Positions 23,990-34,803 of a DNA stretch of 64,000 nt are shown here, in pieces. The DNA comes from an uncultured Corynebacterium sp. (GTDB lineage Bacteria; Actinomycetota; Actinomycetes; Mycobacteriales; Mycobacteriaceae). A program made the translations under genes and the position numbers. The first letter of the stretch is position 1; each line of letters begins with the position of its first letter. The DNA lies in NCBI GenBank assembly GCA_943914355.1, contig CALUBS010000008.1, forward strand, positions 21,620 to 85,619, written 5' to 3'. Under the pieces are notes generated by a model. It had not been told where the DNA came from. It ran no database searches and worked only from the letters and a program-made list of their open reading frames with translations.

Positions 23990-24677
23990 CCAAGTGCAAG
24001 CGGCGATTTCCGCCCAGCTGGATGGGGAAGACGCGGAGCTTTCCGCTGACGTCATCGACGCTCACCTAGAACACTGCGCGGAGTGCCGAGCATTCCGCGA
24101 TAAGGCAGCGGCGCTATCGCGTTCCTTAAGCTTCGTGGAACCGGCGGATTCCGGCATGGCGCCGCCGACCGACCTTTCTGAGGTAATCCTCGCAGGGGTA
24201 GAACCGGAGTGGAAGCGGGCCTCGAGCGCCAGGCAGGCCAACCTCACGGTGGCGCGCATCGCTTTGGTGGTCATGGGACTTGTCTTTGCGGTGTGGGCCA
24301 TCGTGCAGGTGGTACGCGCCTCCGGCCTGGTACCGATGGGCGCAGAGGGTTCGGTGCTGGACCCCGCGGCCGATCCAGAGCGCGCCAACCTGCTGATGGA
24401 AGGCGCGGCCGTGCGCTTTGGCATGGCGTGTGGCCTGCTGTGGAGCGCGTGGCGCCCAGCGTCTGTGACCGGGCTGTTCCCGGTATCCGCCACGATGTTT
24501 GCGTTTCTTTTTGGCTTTGGCGTGCGCGATATTGCGCTGGGGACCGTCACCCTGGAGCAGGTCTATTTGCTCATCGCTACCGCGCTATCGACCCTGAGCC
24601 TGGCCTGGGCGTGGGCGGCCGAGAAGGGCTACCTGGTGCGCGCGTGGTGGAAATCCCTGAACGCGCAGCCGCACTAA
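23976..24677 (+). CDS. Zinc-finger (zf-HC2, anti-sigma-like) membrane protein
   Basis: The first 45 residues carry the putative zinc-binding HLEHCAECRAF motif (His-x3-Cys-x2-Cys, about 31-38), typical of anti-sigma factor N-termini. About four membrane segments follow from residue 90 on. In this family the N-terminal domain may hold an ECF sigma factor at the membrane. No sigma gene is adjacent; the partner could lie elsewhere, or the domain could have another role. It overlaps the DoxX gene by 14 bp and converges on pmt. Confidence 0.65.
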   Translation: MLTHSQVQAAISAQLDGEDAELSADVIDAHLEHCAECRAFRDKAAALSRSLSFVEPADSGMAPPTDLSEVILAGVEPEWKRASSARQANLTVARIALVVMGLVFAVWAIVQVVRASGLVPMGAEGSVLDPAADPERANLLMEGAAVRFGMACGLLWSAWRPASVTGLFPVSATMFAFLFGFGVRDIALGTVTLEQVYLLIATALSTLSLAWAWAAEKGYLVRAWWKSLNAQPH

Positions 24678-24697
24678 GTGGATCGGGTTTCTGCGAG

Positions 24698-26323
24698 CTA
24701 TTTCCAGCTGGGCAGCCACATCATGGATTGGTACCACGATTCCGGGATGATGAAGCCGTACAAGATGGGCGCGAAGTAGAAGAACATCGCGACCACCAGC
24801 GCGAGGTAGCAGGCGGCGGCAAATGTTCCCCGCCGCATCGTGCCGCCAGCGATGCGCGTTATCCATCGCCACCTTATGGGCTTACCGCGCCCGACCATTT
24901 GGCCCAGTATGAGGGCAAGCAGCACGATGACGAAGGGGATAAACGCGGTGGCATAAAAGAAGTACATCTGCCGGTCAAAGGCCGCGAGCCACGGCAGGAA
25001 TCCGGCCGCGAAGCCCACGAGGGGAATGAGGAAGGCGCGGTTGCGGCGGATGATAAGGGACCACAGCCCCCAAAGCACCGCGGGGACCACCAGCCACCAG
25101 ATCGCCGGGGTACCAAAGAGGTAGAGCATCTTGCGGCATTCGCCACCGCCGCTGCATTCCAGATCCGTGCTGGAGTAGTACAAAATGGGCCGGGCCCCGG
25201 CCAGCCATGCCCACGGCTTGGAATCCCACGGGTGGTGGTGGCCACCGGAAGAGGTCAAGCTGGCGTGAAAATCTAATACGGATAAGTGGTAATAAAACCA
25301 GCCGGCCACAGATTCTGGTAAGTGCATGAGCCAGGAGTCTTCCCCGATGGTCCCATCCACCTTGGCGTGCCGGTAGACCGCGGTTTCTGAGGCAAACCAC
25401 GCGCGCCAGCTCCACACATAAATGAGCACGGGCACGGCCACCAGAGAAGCGAGGGCCGCGGGAGTATCGCGGATGAGCGTGCCCACGATATAGCGGCGAA
25501 TGCCATACTTGCGGCGCAGTGAGAGATCACTAAAGACGCAGAGCAACCCGAAAAACATGATGTAGTACAGCCCAGACCACTTCACGGCGAGCGATAGTCC
25601 TAGGAAGACGCCGGCGGTAAAGCGCCACCACCGGAAGCCAAAGCGCGGTCCGCATGGGGAGGTGCCCATCCCGTCGTTCAACAGGGCTTGGTGGAGGCGC
25701 TCGCGCATTTGTTGATGATCGTGGGCAAGCGCCCACGCAGCGGCGACGATAAAAAAGACCTGGAAGATATCCAGCATGCCGAATTTTGCGGAGACCAAGA
25801 GGACGCCATCGCACACGGCTAAAATGCCGGCAAAGGTAGCCACCTGCCAGGAAAAGGACAACCGGCGAGCCAGCGCCATGGTCATCAGGACGGTGCCGAC
25901 GCCGAAGAGGGCCGTCATCAAGCGCCAGCCCAGCGGGGTATAACCAAAGACCCATTCTGAAAAGGCAATGATCTGCTTTCCCAGCGGCGGGTGAACCACG
26001 AGTCCAAAGCCCGGGTTGGTCTCGATGCCGCCGATGACTAAGTTATCCCAGCTTTTGACCATGTCCCAGGCTTGGGGCACATAGTGCTTTTCATCGAAGA
26101 CGGGTGTGCCCTGGGACACCGGTGCGGTAAGCCCCACGAACCGGGTAATCAGCGCGAGAACGGCGATGATGCCTGTGCTTATCCAATCGGCCTTGCCCCA
26201 CGTGTAGGTACGCGGTGCCGGTGGCATCACGCGGTTATGTGGGGTGCGCGGTGAGCTAGCGGGGGCAGCGGTAGCAATAGTCACGAAGAAGAGTTTAGGC
26301 GACGAGCCTGCGCGCGGGCGCAT
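24698..26323 (-). CDS. pmt: Protein O-mannosyltransferase (Pmt, GT39)
   Basis: Pmt transfers mannose from polyprenyl-phosphomannose to Ser/Thr of secreted proteins during Sec export. About 11 membrane segments are predicted. The catalytic Asp-Glu lies in FDEKHYVPQ on the first outer loop, followed by HPPLGKQII, and the C-terminal part ends in the FYFAPILYGFIIP helix. The synteny pmt-rsmI is the same as Rv1002c-Rv1003. The start is uncertain: ATG 26323 leaves only a few bases to the divergent rsmI frame, so GTG 26284 or ATG 26227 may be used. Confidence 0.9.
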   Translation of the reverse strand: MRPRAGSSPKLFFVTIATAAPASSPRTPHNRVMPPAPRTYTWGKADWISTGIIAVLALITRFVGLTAPVSQGTPVFDEKHYVPQAWDMVKSWDNLVIGGIETNPGFGLVVHPPLGKQIIAFSEWVFGYTPLGWRLMTALFGVGTVLMTMALARRLSFSWQVATFAGILAVCDGVLLVSAKFGMLDIFQVFFIVAAAWALAHDHQQMRERLHQALLNDGMGTSPCGPRFGFRWWRFTAGVFLGLSLAVKWSGLYYIMFFGLLCVFSDLSLRRKYGIRRYIVGTLIRDTPAALASLVAVPVLIYVWSWRAWFASETAVYRHAKVDGTIGEDSWLMHLPESVAGWFYYHLSVLDFHASLTSSGGHHHPWDSKPWAWLAGARPILYYSSTDLECSGGGECRKMLYLFGTPAIWWLVVPAVLWGLWSLIIRRNRAFLIPLVGFAAGFLPWLAAFDRQMYFFYATAFIPFVIVLLALILGQMVGRGKPIRWRWITRIAGGTMRRGTFAAACYLALVVAMFFYFAPILYGFIIPESWYQSMMWLPSWK

Positions 26324-26347
26324 AGGAGAATGTGGAATGCTAGAGGC

Positions 26348-27196
26348 ATGTCAGCTTTAGGTCTGGAACCACTTCCGCGCGGCGTTATCCTTGCCGCCAC
26401 GCCCTTGGGAAATGTCGGTGATGCTTCGGCGCGCCTGATGCAGGCATTGGCGCATGCTGATGCCATCGCTGCCGAAGATACCCGCCGCGTGCGCAACCTG
26501 GCGCAGGCCCTGGGGATCGAGATTTCCGGGTCCGTAGTATCCAATTTTGACCACAACGAGCAGGCGCGTGCGCAGCAGCTTATCGATGCCGCCCAGCACG
26601 GCACCGTCCTCGTGGTCACCGATGCCGGAATGCCGATCATCTCCGATCCAGGCCTGTCTCTAGTGGCCGCGGCCGCCGAGCGCGATATTCCCGTGACGTG
26701 TTTCCCGGGCCCCTCAGCGGTGCCCACGGCACTCGCACTCTCTGGCCTGGGCGTGGGCCACTTCCTCTTTGATGCTTTTCCGCCGCGCAAGCCCGGCCCG
26801 CGAAAGGCATGGCTGGAATCGCTGCGCAATGAAAAGCGCGCCATCGTATTCTTTGAATCGCCCCACCGCATCGCCGAGACGCTTGCTGATGCCACCCAGG
26901 TTCTCGGCGGCGATCGCCCCGCCGCGGTATGCCGCGAGCTGACCAAGACGTATGAGGAGGTGCGCCGCGGCTCGTTAGCTGAGCTGGCCGAATGGGCGAG
27001 CGAGGGAGTCAAGGGCGAAATTACCGTGGTCATCGAAGGCGGAACCGGCGCTGCCGTGACCGCCGCTGACCTTGTCCCGCAGGCCTTGGAGTTGGCCGCG
27101 GCCGGCATGCGCTTGAAGGACGCGTGCAAGCAGGCCGCCAAGGGGACTGGGGTGTCGAATCGGGAGTTATACGATGCCGCGTTGGATGCCCGCTGA
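26348..27196 (+). CDS. rsmI: 16S rRNA (cytidine-1402-2'-O)-methyltransferase RsmI
   Basis: RsmI methylates C1402 in the decoding centre with SAM. The tetrapyrrole-methylase fold is clear: GVILAATPLGNVGDASARL (about 12-30), AEDTRRV, VVTDAGMPIISDPG (about 89-102), CFPGPSAVPTALALSG, and FFESPHRI. ATG 26348 is chosen over ATG 26330, whose GGAG overlaps too closely. It is transcribed divergently from pmt, and betP follows 281 bp downstream. Confidence 0.94.
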   Translation: MSALGLEPLPRGVILAATPLGNVGDASARLMQALAHADAIAAEDTRRVRNLAQALGIEISGSVVSNFDHNEQARAQQLIDAAQHGTVLVVTDAGMPIISDPGLSLVAAAAERDIPVTCFPGPSAVPTALALSGLGVGHFLFDAFPPRKPGPRKAWLESLRNEKRAIVFFESPHRIAETLADATQVLGGDRPAAVCRELTKTYEEVRRGSLAELAEWASEGVKGEITVVIEGGTGAAVTAADLVPQALELAAAGMRLKDACKQAAKGTGVSNRELYDAALDAR

Positions 27197-27335
27197 CGGC
27201 CCGCAAGTTGAACACTTGTTGAGCTGTCCGCAGGTTATTTCTATACAACGTATAAAACGTCACAATTAGTCGTGCTAACAGGTGGTTTCACGCTTTTATA
27301 TATGTTATCGAATCGTTATATTTCTCGGGCGTGTG

Positions 27336-27379
27336 ACGCCTAAAGGCTGTCTACGTGGGGATATGCAGCCTTTAGGCGT
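27336..27379. promoter_or_regulatory. Long perfect dyad in the betP upstream region
   Basis: ACGCCTAAAGGCTG (27336-27349) is repeated perfectly in inverse orientation at 27366-27379 across a 16-nt loop, about 100 bp before the betP start. No T-run follows. It could be the rsmI terminator, a leader structure or an operator. Just upstream lie AT-rich DNA (27295-27325) and a single GTCACA (27259-27264). Confidence 0.5.
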
Positions 27380-27477
27380 GCAGGAATTCTTAAGGAAATG
27401 CCCAAAATGTGGATAAGCTGGGGTTTTGCTATCAAAACGGTTTGAAAAATTGGGGTCGCGCCGCCACTGTAGAGAGC

Positions 27478-29334
27478 ATGACTAACACTGAAAATAACGG
27501 CACTGGTGTGCCCGAAGAAGGAAAGGGGCCCAGCGAAGCACCTGCTGGGACCACCTCTACTGCTTCGAGTGATCACCCGATTGAGGATTATCAAACGGTA
27601 GAAGAGGCACTGGACGAGCAAACGGCGACGAGCCAGATCCAAGACATGATCAACTCTGAGGGGTTCCACCCCGAAGAGTATGACGATCCGGAAATCGAAA
27701 TCGCCGCAGACCGCGATAATATCCCCATTGACTGGACCATCATGGGGATTGCGGGTGTGCTTGTTGCCGCCATCGTTTTCTGGGGCCTTGCTGCACCGGA
27801 TAACTTCGCGGACTTTTCTTCCGCAGCCCTGACGTGGGTCGTCGATAAGTTCGGTTGGGCCTACGTGCTCTTTGGAACCGTCTTCGTGGCCTTCGTTATC
27901 TTCATCGCTTCCTCTAAATTTGGCTCCATTAGGTTGGGTCACATTAATGAGGAACCCGAGTTTTCCACGCCTTCGTGGATTGCCATGATGTTCGCTGCCG
28001 GTATGGGCATCGGTCTGATGTTCTACGGGGCTTCCGAGCCGCTGGCGAACTACCGCGACGGTACGCCTGGCCAAGGAACCGAAAACGTGGGCTCGTCTAT
28101 GGCCTACGCCATGTTCCACTGGACGCTGCACCCCTGGGCTGTCTACGCCATTGTTGGTTTGGCCATCGCGTACTCGACCTACCGCATCGGCCGCAAGCAG
28201 CTGTTGAGCCAGGCCTTCGTCCCGCTCATCGGCGAGCGCCGGGCCAACGGCGGATTGGGCAAATTCATTGACATCCTGTCCATCTTCGCCACCGTCTTCG
28301 GCACCGCCTGCTCCCTGGGCCTTGGCGCGCTGCAGATCCAGGCTGGCCTGGAGGCATCCGGCATCATCGATAACCCAACCCAGTCCGTGGTTATCGGTAT
28401 TGTCTTGGTCCTGACCCTGGCCTTCTTGTTGTCCGCGCTCTCCGGTGTGGGCAAGGGCATTCAGTACGTGTCCAATGCCAACATGGTCTTGGCTGCGGTG
28501 CTGGCTATCTTCGTCTTCATCTTGGGCCCAACGGTGACCATCCTGAACCAGGTTCCAGGATCCATCGGTAACTACTTCAACTACTTCACCGAGATGATCG
28601 GCCGTACCGCAGAATCCGAAAACGGCACCGCCGGCGAGTGGCTGTCTGGCTACACCATCTTCTACTGGGCATGGTGGGTTTCTTGGTCCCCGTTCGTGGG
28701 CATGTTCTTGGCGCGCATTTCCCGCGGCCGTTCCGTCCGCGAGTTCTGCCTAGGCGTCCTGCTCATCCCAGCCGGCGTTTCCACACTGTGGTTCGCCATC
28801 TTCGGCGGCACCGCAATCCACATGGAGCAAAACGGCGAATCCATCACCGGCGAATCCGCCGAGGTAGAGCTGTTTAATCTCCTGCACAACCTGCCTGGTG
28901 GCTTCATTGCCGGCGTCGTCGCCGTCATCTTGCTGTCCACCTTCTTCATTACCTCCGCGGACTCCGCTTCCACCGTGATGGGTTCGATGACCCAAAACGG
29001 TGCCGCAACCGCGAAGCCGTGGCTCTCCGCAATGTGGGGTGCCCTGACCGCAGCCGTTGGCCTCACCCTGCTTTTGGTCAATGAGGACGCGCTGTCCAAC
29101 CTGCAGAACGTCACCATCGTGGCGGCGCTGCCGTTCTTGTTTATCGTCATTGGCTTGATGTTCGCCATCTACAAGGACTTGAGCCAGGACATCATCTACC
29201 TCGAGTACCGTGAGGTGCAGCAGTTCCAGCGCAAGATGGCCCGCGAGCGGCGCTTGCACCGCGACTACCAGCGCACGCAGGTGCTCAAGAAGCGCCGCAA
29301 CGAGCGTTTGAAGAACCCGATGAAGCGCAAGTAG
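27478..29334 (+). CDS. betP: BetP-type osmoregulated glycine betaine carrier (BCCT family)
   Basis: BetP imports glycine betaine with Na+ and senses osmotic stress through its C-terminal domain. The 618 residues show an acidic N-terminal extension (about 1-80) and 12 membrane segments. The glycine-rich [12 protein letters not shown] stretch lines the substrate and sodium sites, and the Trp cluster is in [22 protein letters not shown]. The last 45 residues are strongly basic ([13 protein letters not shown] and following), as in the BetP osmosensor. ATG 27478 is chosen because upstream codons to 27409 are not protein-like. Neighbours pmt and rsmI match C. glutamicum betP. The terminator lies at 29363-29405. 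Confidence 0.9.
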   Translation: MTNTENNGTGVPEEGKGPSEAPAGTTSTASSDHPIEDYQTVEEALDEQTATSQIQDMINSEGFHPEEYDDPEIEIAADRDNIPIDWTIMGIAGVLVAAIVFWGLAAPDNFADFSSAALTWVVDKFGWAYVLFGTVFVAFVIFIASSKFGSIRLGHINEEPEFSTPSWIAMMFAAGMGIGLMFYGASEPLANYRDGTPGQGTENVGSSMAYAMFHWTLHPWAVYAIVGLAIAYSTYRIGRKQLLSQAFVPLIGERRANGGLGKFIDILSIFATVFGTACSLGLGALQIQAGLEASGIIDNPTQSVVIGIVLVLTLAFLLSALSGVGKGIQYVSNANMVLAAVLAIFVFILGPTVTILNQVPGSIGNYFNYFTEMIGRTAESENGTAGEWLSGYTIFYWAWWVSWSPFVGMFLARISRGRSVREFCLGVLLIPAGVSTLWFAIFGGTAIHMEQNGESITGESAEVELFNLLHNLPGGFIAGVVAVILLSTFFITSADSASTVMGSMTQNGAATAKPWLSAMWGALTAAVGLTLLLVNEDALSNLQNVTIVAALPFLFIVIGLMFAIYKDLSQDIIYLEYREVQQFQRKMARERRLHRDYQRTQVLKKRRNERLKNPMKRK

Positions 29335-29362
29335 ATAAAGTATCTACCGCCTTCGGTAGCAG

Positions 29363-29405
29363 CGCCCGTCGCTTTCCCAGACTTGGGAGGGAGGCGGGCG
29401 TTTTT
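29363..29405 (+). terminator. Terminator of betP
   Basis: CGCCCG (29363-29368) pairs with CGGGCG (29395-29400), with inner TTCCC/GGGAG pairing, and is followed by TTTTTC. A smaller TACCG/CGGTA hairpin precedes it at 29345-29358. Confidence 0.85.
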
Positions 29406-29468
29406 CGGTGGGAGAGGTAATGTGCCCTCAACGTGTGTTCGTGCAGGTGCTTCGATAAACTGGACTCC

Positions 29469-31301
29469 ATGACTGAGTCTTTAGTAGTAAATGTTGCCTG
29501 GCCATATGCCAATGGCCCGCGCCACATCGGTCACGTGGCTGGCTTTGGCGTTCCCTCTGACGTATTCGCCCGCTTCCAGCGAATGCGTGGCCGCAACGTA
29601 CTCATGGTCTCCGGTACGGATGAGCACGGCACCCCGTTGCTGGTCCAAGCTGATAAAGAGGGTGTATCCGTCCGCGAACTCGCGGACCGCTATAACCGCC
29701 AGATCGTCAACGATCTGGCTAACCTCGGCTTGTCGTATGACCTTTTTACCCGCACCACCACCCGTAATCACTACTCAGTGGTGCAGGAACTGTTCAAGGG
29801 TCTCAATGAGAACGGCTACATGCTGAAGGAGACCACCAAGGGGGCAATCTCGCCGTCCACCGGCCGCACACTGCCGGACCGCTATATCGAGGGCACGTGC
29901 CCCATTTGCGGCGCGGATGGCGCCCGCGGTGACCAGTGCGATAACTGCGGCAACCAACTGGACCCGGTAGACCTTATTGACCCGGTATCCAAGATCAACG
30001 GCGAAACGCCGCAATTCGTGGAGACCGAGCACTTCCTGCTGGATTTGCCATCTCTTAAGGATGAGCTGCAAAAGTGGCTTTCCACCCGCGAGGATTGGCG
30101 CCCGAACGTGTTGAAGTTCTCCCTGAACCTGCTGGAGGATATGCGCCCGCGCACCATGACTCGCGATATTGACTGGGGCATTCCCATTCCGGTGGACGGC
30201 TGGCAGGACAATAACGCGAAGAAGCTGTATGTGTGGTTCGACGCCGTCGTGGGCTATCTGTCCGCCTCCATCGAGTGGGCACACCGCACCGGCCAGCCGG
30301 AGGCGTGGAAGGAATTCTGGCAGGACCCAGAAACCCGCCACTATTACTTCCAGGGCAAGGACAATATCACCTTCCACTCGCAGATCTGGCCGGCGGAATT
30401 GCTGGGCTATGCCGGCAAGGGCTCCAAGGGCGGCGAGCTGCACCAGTACGGTGAGTTGGACCTGCCAACGGAAATCGTGTCCTCGGAATACTTGACTATG
30501 TCCGGCTCCAAGTTCTCCTCGTCCAAGGGCGTGGTGATCTACGTTAAGGACTTCCTGGCGGAGTTCGGTCCGGATCCGCTGCGTTACTTCATTGCCGTGG
30601 CTGGCCCGGAAAACAACGACGCGGACTTTACGTGGGATGAATTCGTGCGCCGCGTCAATAACGAACTTGCCAATGGCTGGGGCAACTTGGTTAACCGCAC
30701 CGTATCCATGGCGCACAAGAACTTTGGCGAGGTTCCGGTTCCAGCGGCCCTGGAGGAGCGCGACGAGGCCATTTTGCAGCTGGCGGAGGAGACCTTTAAC
30801 ACCGCCGGTAACCTGCTGGAGCAATCCAAGTTCAAGCAGGCCATTGTCTCCATCATGCACGTGGTGGGCGAGGCGAATGCCTATATCGCCTCCCAAGAGC
30901 CATGGAAGCTGGCCAAGGATGAAACCCAGCGTGAGCGCCTAGCCACCGTCTTGTGGACCGCCCTGCAGGTTGTGTCTGACTGCAATGTCATGCTCACCCC
31001 ATTCCTGCCATTTACCGCGCAAAAGGTGCACGAGACTCTGGGCCGCACGGGCGAATGGGCCGCGAAGCCTGAGGTGCGCGAGGTCAAGGATGATATCCCG
31101 GTTGAGCTCGTAGGTGCGGGGCTTCCCCCAGAAAACCACGAATATCCTGTCATTATGGGTGACTACACCCAGCAGCAGGCCAAGTGGGAGCGCATCCAGG
31201 TGGCACCGGGTACCACCTTGGCCAAGCCGAAGCCGCTGATTTCCAAGCTGGATCCAGAGCTCGGCGAGACCGGCCCGGAATGGGCGCCGGTGATGAACTA
31301 G
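29469..31301 (+). CDS. metG: Methionyl-tRNA synthetase
   Basis: MetG charges initiator and elongator tRNA-Met. The HIGH signature is exact ([12 protein letters not shown], about 13-24). The zinc-binding knuckle has CPIC...CDNC spacing (about 144-161). The KMSKS loop is present as KFSSSKG (about 345-351), a Ser-rich variant common in actinobacteria. The anticodon-binding helix domain follows with NGWGNLVNR. The 610 residues lack the C-terminal tRNA-binding EMAP domain. ATG 29469 is chosen because the catalytic fold begins directly after it ([11 protein letters not shown]). Confidence 0.96.
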   Translation: MTESLVVNVAWPYANGPRHIGHVAGFGVPSDVFARFQRMRGRNVLMVSGTDEHGTPLLVQADKEGVSVRELADRYNRQIVNDLANLGLSYDLFTRTTTRNHYSVVQELFKGLNENGYMLKETTKGAISPSTGRTLPDRYIEGTCPICGADGARGDQCDNCGNQLDPVDLIDPVSKINGETPQFVETEHFLLDLPSLKDELQKWLSTREDWRPNVLKFSLNLLEDMRPRTMTRDIDWGIPIPVDGWQDNNAKKLYVWFDAVVGYLSASIEWAHRTGQPEAWKEFWQDPETRHYYFQGKDNITFHSQIWPAELLGYAGKGSKGGELHQYGELDLPTEIVSSEYLTMSGSKFSSSKGVVIYVKDFLAEFGPDPLRYFIAVAGPENNDADFTWDEFVRRVNNELANGWGNLVNRTVSMAHKNFGEVPVPAALEERDEAILQLAEETFNTAGNLLEQSKFKQAIVSIMHVVGEANAYIASQEPWKLAKDETQRERLATVLWTALQVVSDCNVMLTPFLPFTAQKVHETLGRTGEWAAKPEVREVKDDIPVELVGAGLPPENHEYPVIMGDYTQQQAKWERIQVAPGTTLAKPKPLISKLDPELGETGPEWAPVMN

Positions 31302-31326
31302 CGCGGTAGCACACCGCTAGATATAC

Positions 31327-31372
31327 AAAGCGCGGTGGTCAATCCCAATGAAAGGGAAGGCCACCGCGCTTT
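31327..31372. terminator. Bidirectional terminator between metG and the GNAT genes
   Basis: AAAGCGCGGTGG (31327-31338) pairs perfectly with CCACCGCGCTTT (31361-31372). T-runs follow on the plus strand (TTTTG) and, through the AAA start, on the minus strand, so it can serve both convergent units. Confidence 0.88.
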
Positions 31373-31394
31373 TGTTATGCCTAAAAGGTTCCGC

Positions 31395-31895
31395 CTAGTG
31401 CGAGAAATCGCGCTGCAGGTGAACTAAGCCCAGGCGCACGCCGTCCTTGGTGTGGATATTGGGCATGCGGCCGGTTTCTTTAAACCCAAACTTCTTGTGC
31501 AGTGCGATGGAACCGGCATTGGTGTCCACGATGTAGGTAATCATGGTCTCGATATAGGGATCGTCGGCGGCGATGTCCATGAGGGCATCGAGAAGCTCAG
31601 AGCCCACGCCCTTGCCCTGGGCTGCGGGGGAGATGTACACGGAATCTTCGACGGTGCCGTAGTAGATGGCGGGCGTGACGAATTGAAAGTAGGCCGCCCA
31701 GCCGATGATTTCATCATCGTCTACGGCAACGAGCACGGGCGAGCCCGCCTTGGACATGTCCTTCAGCCAATCCTCGCGGTCTGCAACCTCTTCTTGCCAG
31801 GTAATGAGGTTATTGGCCGGTTTAGCGGCGGAGGCGGCGTTGTAGATGGCGGAAATGGAGGGGGCATCGGCAAGCTCGGCGGGGCGAATATGCAT
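31395..31895 (-). CDS. GNAT N-acetyltransferase (phosphinothricin-acetyltransferase-like), copy 1
   Basis: This 166-residue GNAT protein has the acetyl-CoA loop YISPAAQGKGVGSELL (Q/RxxGxG/A type) and the C-terminal NAGSIALHKKFGFKETGR motif typical of PAT/MnaT enzymes. These acetylate phosphinothricin-like compounds or methionine derivatives. ATG 31895 is chosen because GGA lies 8 nt upstream; the frame would also allow TTG 31898. It follows, on the same strand, a second GNAT gene of similar layout, pointing to a tandem duplication. Confidence 0.85.
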   Translation of the reverse strand: MHIRPAELADAPSISAIYNAASAAKPANNLITWQEEVADREDWLKDMSKAGSPVLVAVDDDEIIGWAAYFQFVTPAIYYGTVEDSVYISPAAQGKGVGSELLDALMDIAADDPYIETMITYIVDTNAGSIALHKKFGFKETGRMPNIHTKDGVRLGLVHLQRDFSH

Positions 31896-31905
31896 CAAAA
31901 GTCCT

Positions 31906-32400
31906 TTACACCAGAAGTTCTAAGTGGGTGAGGCTAAGCCAGTGATCGAATTTGTAGGTTACCTCTTTGAGAGTGCCCACGTTTTCAAACCCGAACTTTT
32001 CATGCAACTTTAATGATGCCGTATTAGTAGACACGATCAAGGCGAGCAGCGAATGCACCTTCTCATCCGCCCGGGCGCGTTCTACCAGCTCGCCCATAAG
32101 GGCGGTGCCCACGCCTTGGCCCTGGGCATTGGGGGAAAGGTAGATCGTGGTTTCATAGCAGCCCTGCCAGATGCGGGGATTGCGGTAGGGGTGATAGAGC
32201 GCCCAGCCCAAGTATTCGCCCGCATCGGTTTCGGCAATGAGGAAAGGACACTCCATGTCCTGGATGTGGCGCAGGTGTTCTTCGCGTTCAGCCACGGTGA
32301 CTGGGGTGGAGTTAAAGATGACATCGGTGTGCTCGATGGCCCAGTTGAGGGTATCGGTCATGGCGGGGACATCGCTCAGGTCCGCTGGTCTGATCAACAT
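31906..32400 (-). CDS. GNAT N-acetyltransferase (phosphinothricin-acetyltransferase-like), copy 2
   Basis: This 164-residue GNAT protein begins MLIRPADLSDVPAMTDTLNW and contains the CoA loop YLSPNAQGQGVGTALM and the tail motif NTASLKLHEKFGFENVG. It parallels the copy downstream at each motif, but about half of the residues differ, so the duplication is old. ATG 32400 marks the first conserved residue; the open frame further upstream is antisense to tatD and is not coding. The ATG lies 26 bp from the tatD start, so the two genes diverge from a very short control region. Confidence 0.85.
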   Translation of the reverse strand: MLIRPADLSDVPAMTDTLNWAIEHTDVIFNSTPVTVAEREEHLRHIQDMECPFLIAETDAGEYLGWALYHPYRNPRIWQGCYETTIYLSPNAQGQGVGTALMGELVERARADEKVHSLLALIVSTNTASLKLHEKFGFENVGTLKEVTYKFDHWLSLTHLELLV

Positions 32401-32425
32401 AGCTGCCAATATTACAATTGCGGGT

Positions 32426-33265
32426 ATGTCTAAAAAGAAGCGACGTCCTACTCCCATTCCAGCCCCAGGGCTCAGCGGGCTCAGTGATGCGCATACGCAC
32501 CTTTTCTCGCATAAAGATACCGATGGGGTGCTGGTCAACCGCGCCCGCGCCGCCGGGGTATCCCGCCTGGTGACGGTAGGCGATGACCGCCGCGAGTCCG
32601 AAGCGGCGCTTGCGACCGCGCACGCGTTTCCCAATGTGTATGCCGCCTGTGCCATCCACCCGGTGCGGGCGAATGAGCTAGACGCGCCCACCAAAGCCGC
32701 TTTGGAGGACATGGTGGCGGATCCGCGGTGCGTGGCGGTGGGCGAGACCGGCATGGACGCCTATTGGGTCCACCACGAACCGGAGACCACCGCGAGCTTG
32801 GTCCAACAAGAAGAATCTCTGCGCTGGCATATCGATCTGGCGGTGCGCACCGGCAAGACGCTTATGATCCATAACCGCGATGCGGATAAGGATTTGCTGC
32901 GCATTCTTGCCGATGCCCCCACGCCTGAAACCGTCATGCTCCACTGCTTCTCCTCACCGCTGCGGGTGGCAGAAGAAGCATTAGAGCGCGGTTACGTGTT
33001 GTCCTTTGCTGGCAATGTCACCTTTAAGCGCAATGCGCAGTTGCGCCAGGCGGCAGCTCTGGCTCCGGCGGGGCAGTTGCTGGTGGAGACTGATGCGCCG
33101 TTTATGACCCCGGAGCCGTTCCGCGGGCAGCGCAATGAGCCTTCCCTGATTGGGCACACCTATGACTGCATTGCTCGGGCGCGTCACCAGACCACTCAGG
33201 CATTGGCGGCGGAGGTCAATGAGACTTTTGACCGGGTGTATGGAATTAAGACGACAGGCGAGTGA
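32426..33265 (+). CDS. tatD: TatD-family metal-dependent DNase
   Basis: TatD enzymes are 3'-5' exonucleases acting in DNA repair and degradation. Metal-binding motifs are in place: DAHTHLF (about 21-27), GETGMDAYW (about 107-115), IHNRDAD (about 149-155), LHCFSS (about 172-177) and VETDAPFMTPEP (about 220-231). The Lys/Arg-rich start is unusual but short. ATG 32426 is preferred to the longer frame at 32237, which is antisense to the GNAT gene. The order tatD-rpf2-ksgA-ispE is the same as in mycobacteria (Rv1008-Rv1011). Confidence 0.93.
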   Translation: MSKKKRRPTPIPAPGLSGLSDAHTHLFSHKDTDGVLVNRARAAGVSRLVTVGDDRRESEAALATAHAFPNVYAACAIHPVRANELDAPTKAALEDMVADPRCVAVGETGMDAYWVHHEPETTASLVQQEESLRWHIDLAVRTGKTLMIHNRDADKDLLRILADAPTPETVMLHCFSSPLRVAEEALERGYVLSFAGNVTFKRNAQLRQAAALAPAGQLLVETDAPFMTPEPFRGQRNEPSLIGHTYDCIARARHQTTQALAAEVNETFDRVYGIKTTGE

Positions 33266-34710
<1,445 letters not shown>

Positions 34711-34741
34711 AAAGCACGCGCAGCACCGCGCATTTTGCACC

Positions 34742-34770
34742 GCACCCCGCGTCACTACGGCGCGGGGTGC
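34742..34770 (+). terminator. Hairpin after rpf2
   Basis: GCACCCCGCG (34742-34751) pairs perfectly with CGCGGGGTGC (34761-34770) across 9 nt and is followed by GACTTTCT. It lies 32 bp after the rpf2 stop and 33 bp before ksgA, so it probably limits read-through into ksgA-ispE. Confidence 0.7.
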
Positions 34771-34803
34771 GACTTTCTGCATTCTTCTACTAGGTTAGAG
34801 AAC

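Noticed and set aside
24209-25276. 355-codon plus-strand open frame
   Set aside because: It overlaps the zinc-finger gene in another frame and runs antisense into pmt; not protein-like.
29775-30896. 373-codon minus-strand open frame
   Set aside because: It is antisense to metG and has no recognisable motif.
32401-32754. N-terminal extension of the second GNAT gene
   Set aside because: The extra codons are antisense to tatD; the GNAT fold starts at ATG 32400.
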